Shown here: piece after piece, positions 32,974 to 35,883 of the stretch | How the letters are laid out: the number at the start of each line of letters is the position of its first letter | How positions within the stretch are numbered: the first letter of the stretch is position 1 | Assembly (NCBI GenBank): GCA_046765875.1 | Contig: JBKPSJ010000408.1 | Location: forward strand, 1-35,883 | DNA length: 35,883 nt | Direction: 5' to 3' | From: DASRHY01 sp046765875 | GTDB taxonomy: Bacteria; Actinomycetota; Actinomycetes; Propionibacteriales; Kribbellaceae | Notes under the pieces: model-generated | The model's database searches: none | Told to the model about the DNA's origin: nothing | What the model saw: only the letters and a program-made list of their open reading frames with translations | Program-made: the position numbers and the translations under genes

Positions 32974-33981
32974 ATGGGCATCGATGACTTCGACCGGGTC
33001 GATCTACTGTTCGGCCCCTCGCCGGTGCACTGGCTGGCACGGCTGTCCGCCGAGCTCGGCGGCGCGCAGGTGTGGGCCAAGCGGGAGGACTGCAACGCCG
33101 GTCTCGCGTACGGCGGCAACAAGACCCGCAAGCTGGAGTACCTGGTCGCCGAGGCGATACTCCAGGGCTGCGACACGCTGGTGTCGATCGGCGGCGTCCA
33201 GTCGAACCACACCCGTCAGGTCGCGGCCGTCGCCGCCAGCCTCGGGCTCAAGTGCGTACTGGTGCAGGAGTCGTGGGTGGACTGGCCGGACGTCACGTAC
33301 GACCGCACCGGCAACATCCTGCTCTCGCGGTTGCTCGGTGCCGACGTACGGCTGGTCAGGTCCGAGTTCGGCATCGGCTTCAAGGAGAGCTGGGAGCTCG
33401 CGCTGCGCGAGGTTGAGCTCAACGGCGGCAAGCCATACGCGATCCCGGCCGGCGCGTCCGACCACCCGCTCGGCGGCATGGGCTTCGCGCGGTGGGCGTA
33501 CGAGGTGGAGCAGCAGGAACGCACGCTCGGCGTCTTCTTCGACACGATCGTGGTCTGCTCGGTGACCGGGTCGACCCAGGCCGGGATGATCGCGGGCTTC
33601 GCCGGCCAGGACCGGCCGCGCAAGGTGATCGGCATCGACGCCAGCGCCAAACCGGCCGAGACCAAGGCCGCCGTGGCCCGGATCGCCCGCGCGACCGCCG
33701 CCAAGCTCGGCCTGGCCCGCGACCTGCGCGACTCCGAGATCGTGCTGGAGGACCGCTGGCACGCCGGTACGTACGGCATCCCCGACGACACCACGCTCGA
33801 GGCGATGCGGATGGCGGCAAGGCTGGAGGGGATGATCACCGACCCGGTGTACGAGGGCAAGTCGATGGCAGGCCTGATCGACCTGGTCCGCACCGGCGAG
33901 ATCCCCCGCGACGCCACCGTCCTGTACGCCCACCTCGGCGGCCAGCCCGCCCTCCCCGCCTACGCCGGCCTCTTCACCTGA
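32974..33981 (+). CDS. acdS: 1-Aminocyclopropane-1-carboxylate (ACC) deaminase
   Basis: This PLP enzyme splits ACC, the plant ethylene precursor, into 2-oxobutyrate and ammonia. The PLP lysine is Lys50 in KREDCNAGLAYGGNKTRKLE, the ACC deaminase signature. The residues that separate true ACC deaminase from D-cysteine desulfhydrase (Tyr294, Glu295, Leu322 in the reference numbering) are present as Tyr293 and Glu294 in DPVYEGKSM and Leu321 in YAHLGG, each offset by one like the lysine. The length (335 aa) matches the family's roughly 338. An SD (ACGGAGGACC) precedes the ATG. The gene follows the metallophosphoesterase by one base. It suggests growth near plants, using ACC as a nitrogen source. 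No AcdR-like regulator is adjacent. Confidence 0.88.
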   Translation: MGIDDFDRVDLLFGPSPVHWLARLSAELGGAQVWAKREDCNAGLAYGGNKTRKLEYLVAEAILQGCDTLVSIGGVQSNHTRQVAAVAASLGLKCVLVQESWVDWPDVTYDRTGNILLSRLLGADVRLVRSEFGIGFKESWELALREVELNGGKPYAIPAGASDHPLGGMGFARWAYEVEQQERTLGVFFDTIVVCSVTGSTQAGMIAGFAGQDRPRKVIGIDASAKPAETKAAVARIARATAAKLGLARDLRDSEIVLEDRWHAGTYGIPDDTTLEAMRMAARLEGMITDPVYEGKSMAGLIDLVRTGEIPRDATVLYAHLGGQPALPAYAGLFT

Positions 33982-34007
33982 CCGTGCAGGGGTCCCCCCA
34001 CCCTTCG

Positions 34008-34036
34008 GGAACCTTGCCGTACCGAGTGAAGGTTCC
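34008..34036. terminator. Hairpin between convergent acdS and aldehyde dehydrogenase genes
   Basis: GGAACCTT (34008-34015) and AAGGTTCC (34029-34036) are exact inverted copies with a 13-base loop. It lies 27 bases after the acdS stop and could terminate transcripts from either side. No T-run. Confidence 0.55.
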
Positions 34037-34066
34037 GCATCCCGAGTACGCGCTCTCATCGGTGGT

Positions 34067-34100
34067 AACCCTTCAGTCGAGCCCAAACCCTTCAGTCGAG
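34067..34100. repeat. Direct repeat duplicating the 3' end of the dehydrogenase gene
   Basis: AACCCTTCAGTCGAG occurs at 34067-34081 and again at 34086-34100, a 19-base period. The inner copy encodes the last two residues and stop of the dehydrogenase (minus strand), so the outer copy repeats the stop-codon region just downstream. It looks like a small tandem duplication. Confidence 0.65.
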
Positions 34101-35543
34101 AACGGCGGCGGTGGTGATGGTGCCGTTGAGGCGGCGGGACAGCTTGAGCGGATTGGCGTTTTGCAGGGTTGGGGGGAGTAGCGGGTCTGGGGTGTCCTGG
34201 TAGGAGACCGGGCGCTGGAAGCGGCGTGCTGCGGTGACGCCGACGCTGGTGTGGATCGAGCCGACGGTCGCCGGGAACGGACCCCCGTGCTGCATCGCCC
34301 ACGTCACCGCCACACCGGTCGGCCAGCCGTTCCAGATCACCCTGCCAGCCCGTTCGCTGAGCAGCGGCAGCAGCCGTCCCGCGAGCTCGGCGTCCTCCGG
34401 CTCGCCGTGCATGGTCGCGGTCAGGTTGCCCCCGAACGCCTCGACCCCGGACCGCAACTCGGCCTCGTCGGCGTACTCGACCACGATCGACACCGGGCCG
34501 AAGCACTCCTCCAGGATCTCGTCCCGCCGCGCCAGCAGCTCGGGCACCGTCGTCTGCAGCAGGGTCGCACCCTGGCCGGCCGACCAGACCCGTACGCCGT
34601 CCACCTGCTCGAGCCGCTCAAGTCCGGACGTGAAGCCCTGCTGGATCCGGTCGTTCAGCATCCGGGCCTGGCCGACTCCGGAGACCGCCTCGACCAGTTC
34701 GTCCTGCAAGCCGTGCCCGGCGGGCAGGAACAGCAGGCCCGGCTTGGTGCAGAACTGGCCGACGCCGAGCGTGAACGAGCCGACGTACCCGGTCGCGATC
34801 TCCGAACCGCGCGCCTTGACCGCGGCGGCGGTGACGAACACCGGGTTGAGGCTGCCGAGCTCGCCGTAGAACGGGATCGGGTCGGGTCGGCCGACCGCGA
34901 TCTCGTGCAGCGCGACGCCGGCCGGCACCGAGCCGGTGAACCCGGCCGCCTTGATCCGCGGGTCCTTCAGAGCGGAGACGCCGATGTCGACTCCGGTGAT
35001 GAGTGCCAGTACACCCTCCGGCGCACCGGCGCCGGCGAGAGCGCGGGCCAGCACCTCGGCGGTACGGACCGAGAGCTCAGGGTGGCCGGGATGCGCCTTG
35101 ACGACGACCGGGCAGCCGGCCGCGAGCGCGGAGGCCACGTCGCCGCCACAGACGCTGAACGCGAACGGGAAGTTGCTCGCCGCGAAGACCAGCACCGGCC
35201 CGAGCGGGACGAGGGTACGCCGCAGGTCCGGCCGCGGTACCGGCTTCGCGTCCGCGTCGGCGGTGTCGATCACCAGCTCCAGCAGCGAACCCTCGGCCAG
35301 CACGTCGGCGAACATGCGCAGCTGGCCGCTGGAGCGTGCAACCTCGCCTGTCAACCGCGTCTCAGGAAGCCCGGTCTCGCTGATCGCGATCGGCACGAGC
35401 TCGCCGGCGGCGGCGTCGAGGGCGTCGGCCGCGGCCTGGATCCAGCCCGCGCGGTCCGCGGGCAGTGAAGCCGCCATCGGTACGGCGGCCCCGGCGGCCG
35501 CGGTCAGGACGCTCTCGAGCTGCTCGGTCGTGGTGTCGGTCAT
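34092..35543 (-). CDS. Aldehyde dehydrogenase, alpha-ketoglutarate semialdehyde (2,5-dioxovalerate) dehydrogenase type (483 aa)
   Basis: The sequence belongs to the NADP-dependent ALDH subgroup that oxidises alpha-ketoglutarate semialdehyde to 2-oxoglutarate. Features are FAASNFPFAFSVCGGDVASA, VKAHPGHPELS, FTGSVPAG, the base Glu in PFYGELGSLNPVF, and the catalytic Cys265 in GQFCTKPGLL. The C-terminal RFQRPVSYQDTPDPLLP is also typical of this subgroup. The ATG at 35543 follows GAGGAGGCGGCCCG, a strong ribosome binding site. The preceding gene is an FAH-family enzyme; this pair is expected for the last two steps of non-phosphorylating pentose or sugar-acid breakdown. The start codon overlaps the stop of a 21-codon mini-ORF within a repeat. 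The upstream frame extension is that repeat and is rejected. Confidence 0.9.
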   Translation of the reverse strand: MTDTTTEQLESVLTAAAGAAVPMAASLPADRAGWIQAAADALDAAAGELVPIAISETGLPETRLTGEVARSSGQLRMFADVLAEGSLLELVIDTADADAKPVPRPDLRRTLVPLGPVLVFAASNFPFAFSVCGGDVASALAAGCPVVVKAHPGHPELSVRTAEVLARALAGAGAPEGVLALITGVDIGVSALKDPRIKAAGFTGSVPAGVALHEIAVGRPDPIPFYGELGSLNPVFVTAAAVKARGSEIATGYVGSFTLGVGQFCTKPGLLFLPAGHGLQDELVEAVSGVGQARMLNDRIQQGFTSGLERLEQVDGVRVWSAGQGATLLQTTVPELLARRDEILEECFGPVSIVVEYADEAELRSGVEAFGGNLTATMHGEPEDAELAGRLLPLLSERAGRVIWNGWPTGVAVTWAMQHGGPFPATVGSIHTSVGVTAARRFQRPVSYQDTPDPLLPPTLQNANPLKLSRRLNGTITTAAVLD

Positions 35544-35605
35544 CGGGCCGCCTCCTCGGTCACCGTGGCTGCCTCCTCGGTCATCGTGGCCGCCGCCTCG
35601 GTCAT
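35540..35605 (-). repeat. Triplicated 21-bp translation-initiation segment
   Basis: Read on the minus strand, units of 21, 21 and 20 bases follow one another, starting at 35605, 35584 and 35563. Each begins ATGACCGAGG or GTGACCGAGG and continues with GCGGC-type bases. After the third unit comes the true dehydrogenase start (ATGACCGAC at 35543). Each unit therefore contains both a start-like codon and a GAGG Shine-Dalgarno-like stretch. The array reflects replication slippage or duplication of the intergenic junction. Confidence 0.8.
35540..35605 (-). CDS. Possible 21-residue coupling mini-ORF
   Basis: The ATG at 35605 overlaps the stop of the FAH gene (ATGA, 35602-35605). After 21 codons, the stop overlaps the dehydrogenase ATG (ATGA, 35540-35543). 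The product would be three repeats rich in Thr, Glu and Ala (MTEAAAT, MTEEAAT, VTEEAAR). It probably acts, if at all, by passing ribosomes from one gene to the next rather than as a protein. Confidence 0.4.
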   Translation of the reverse strand: MTEAAATMTEEAATVTEEAAR

Positions 35606-35883
35606 CGGACCGTCTCGTCGGTCGCCAGGTAGCCGAACGGTTCCTTGCCGACGGCAACGGTGTTGGTGAGCGAGCCGACCTCGTCGATCTCGATCCGCAC
35701 CACGTCGCCGGCCTCCAGGCGGAAGTCCAGATCCGGGACGATGCCGGTCCCGGTGGACAGGATCACGCCGTCGGGGAAGTCGCTGCCCACGAACAGTACG
35801 TCGACCAGGTCCTGCAGGCCACGCACCAACTGGCCGGTGGACGTCGTACCGGCGAACACCTCCGCGCCGGAGCGGCGTACCGC
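35602..35883 (-). CDS. Fumarylacetoacetate hydrolase (FAH) family protein, C-terminal part
   Basis: The last 93 residues are visible; the frame continues past the right edge, and the GTG at 35859 is internal. The sequence AGTTSTGQLVRGLQDLVDVL, then GVILSTGTGIVPD and LEAGDVVRIEIDEVGSLTNTV, is the conserved C-terminal fold of FAH-family enzymes; EIDEVGSLTN matches the block near the family's closing strand. Members include 2-keto-3-deoxy sugar-acid dehydratases, fumarylpyruvate hydrolases and ureidoglycolate lyase-like proteins. Cotranscription with an alpha-ketoglutarate semialdehyde dehydrogenase favours a 2-keto-3-deoxy-pentonate dehydratase. That assignment is inference because the catalytic metal ligands lie outside the window. 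Confidence 0.8.
   Translation of the reverse strand, partial: AVRRSGAEVFAGTTSTGQLVRGLQDLVDVLFVGSDFPDGVILSTGTGIVPDLDFRLEAGDVVRIEIDEVGSLTNTVAVGKEPFGYLATDETVR

Noticed and set aside
32974..33981. D-cysteine desulfhydrase as product of the PLP gene
   Set aside because: The Tyr, Glu and Leu positions that define ACC deaminase are all present (293, 294, 321), and the N-terminal signature is that of ACC deaminase.

Overview
The window is very GC-rich, with strongly G/C-ending codons, many GTG starts, ATGA stop/start overlaps and several apparently leaderless genes. This points to an actinobacterium. The gene content (SigG-type ECF sigma factors, SWIM/SNF2 pair, LAL-type LuxR regulator, ACC deaminase, secreted GH3 enzyme) suggests a soil or plant-associated genus of the Nocardioidaceae such as Kribbella. 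The genus is inference; no rRNA or other marker gene is present. I see no tRNA, rRNA, CRISPR array, insertion sequence or phage gene. Coding density is high and no gene-free stretch exceeds 300 bases.

Left part (1-10.1 kb): the tail of a hydroxyacid-oxoacid transhydrogenase, a small unknown protein, and a methyltransferase made of two tandem copies of one domain. Then comes a stress and detoxification block. It holds two SigG-type ECF sigma factors with SnoaL-like C-termini, a small Cys-Cys protein behind a MerR-type promoter, an alpha/beta hydrolase, an aldo/keto reductase, a VOC protein, an AraC regulator, a 14-TM DHA2 exporter and a RibD-like reductase. The reductase, exporter and AraC gene form one likely transcription unit. 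It diverges from the second sigma gene across a perfect inverted repeat.

Middle (10.1-22.9 kb): a minus-strand unit of a small membrane protein, an SNF2 helicase and a SWIM zinc-finger protein shares a compact bidirectional promoter with a permuted papain-fold protein. Next are a membrane GGDEF protein, a possible 55-residue ORF, a large LAL regulator, a frameshifted phosphotransferase, a 62-residue protein of unknown function, a methyltransferase and an aldehyde dehydrogenase.

Right part (22.8-35.9 kb): an AddAB-like helicase-nuclease pair in one minus-strand operon, then a secreted GH3 glycosidase with LacI-type operators and a strong terminator hairpin. A plus-strand run follows: VOC protein, metallophosphoesterase and ACC deaminase (acdS). 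The right edge holds an operon of an FAH-family enzyme and an alpha-ketoglutarate semialdehyde dehydrogenase, which together fit non-phosphorylating sugar-acid breakdown. The two genes are joined by a triplicated translation-initiation segment.

I found no large system that I would call wholly new. The best leads are the mer-like operator, the triplicated start region at 35.5-35.6 kb, the bidirectional leaderless promoter at 14.24 kb, the AddB-like subunit that lacks the fourth cluster cysteine, the duplicated methyltransferase, and several clean operators whose regulators are not in the window.
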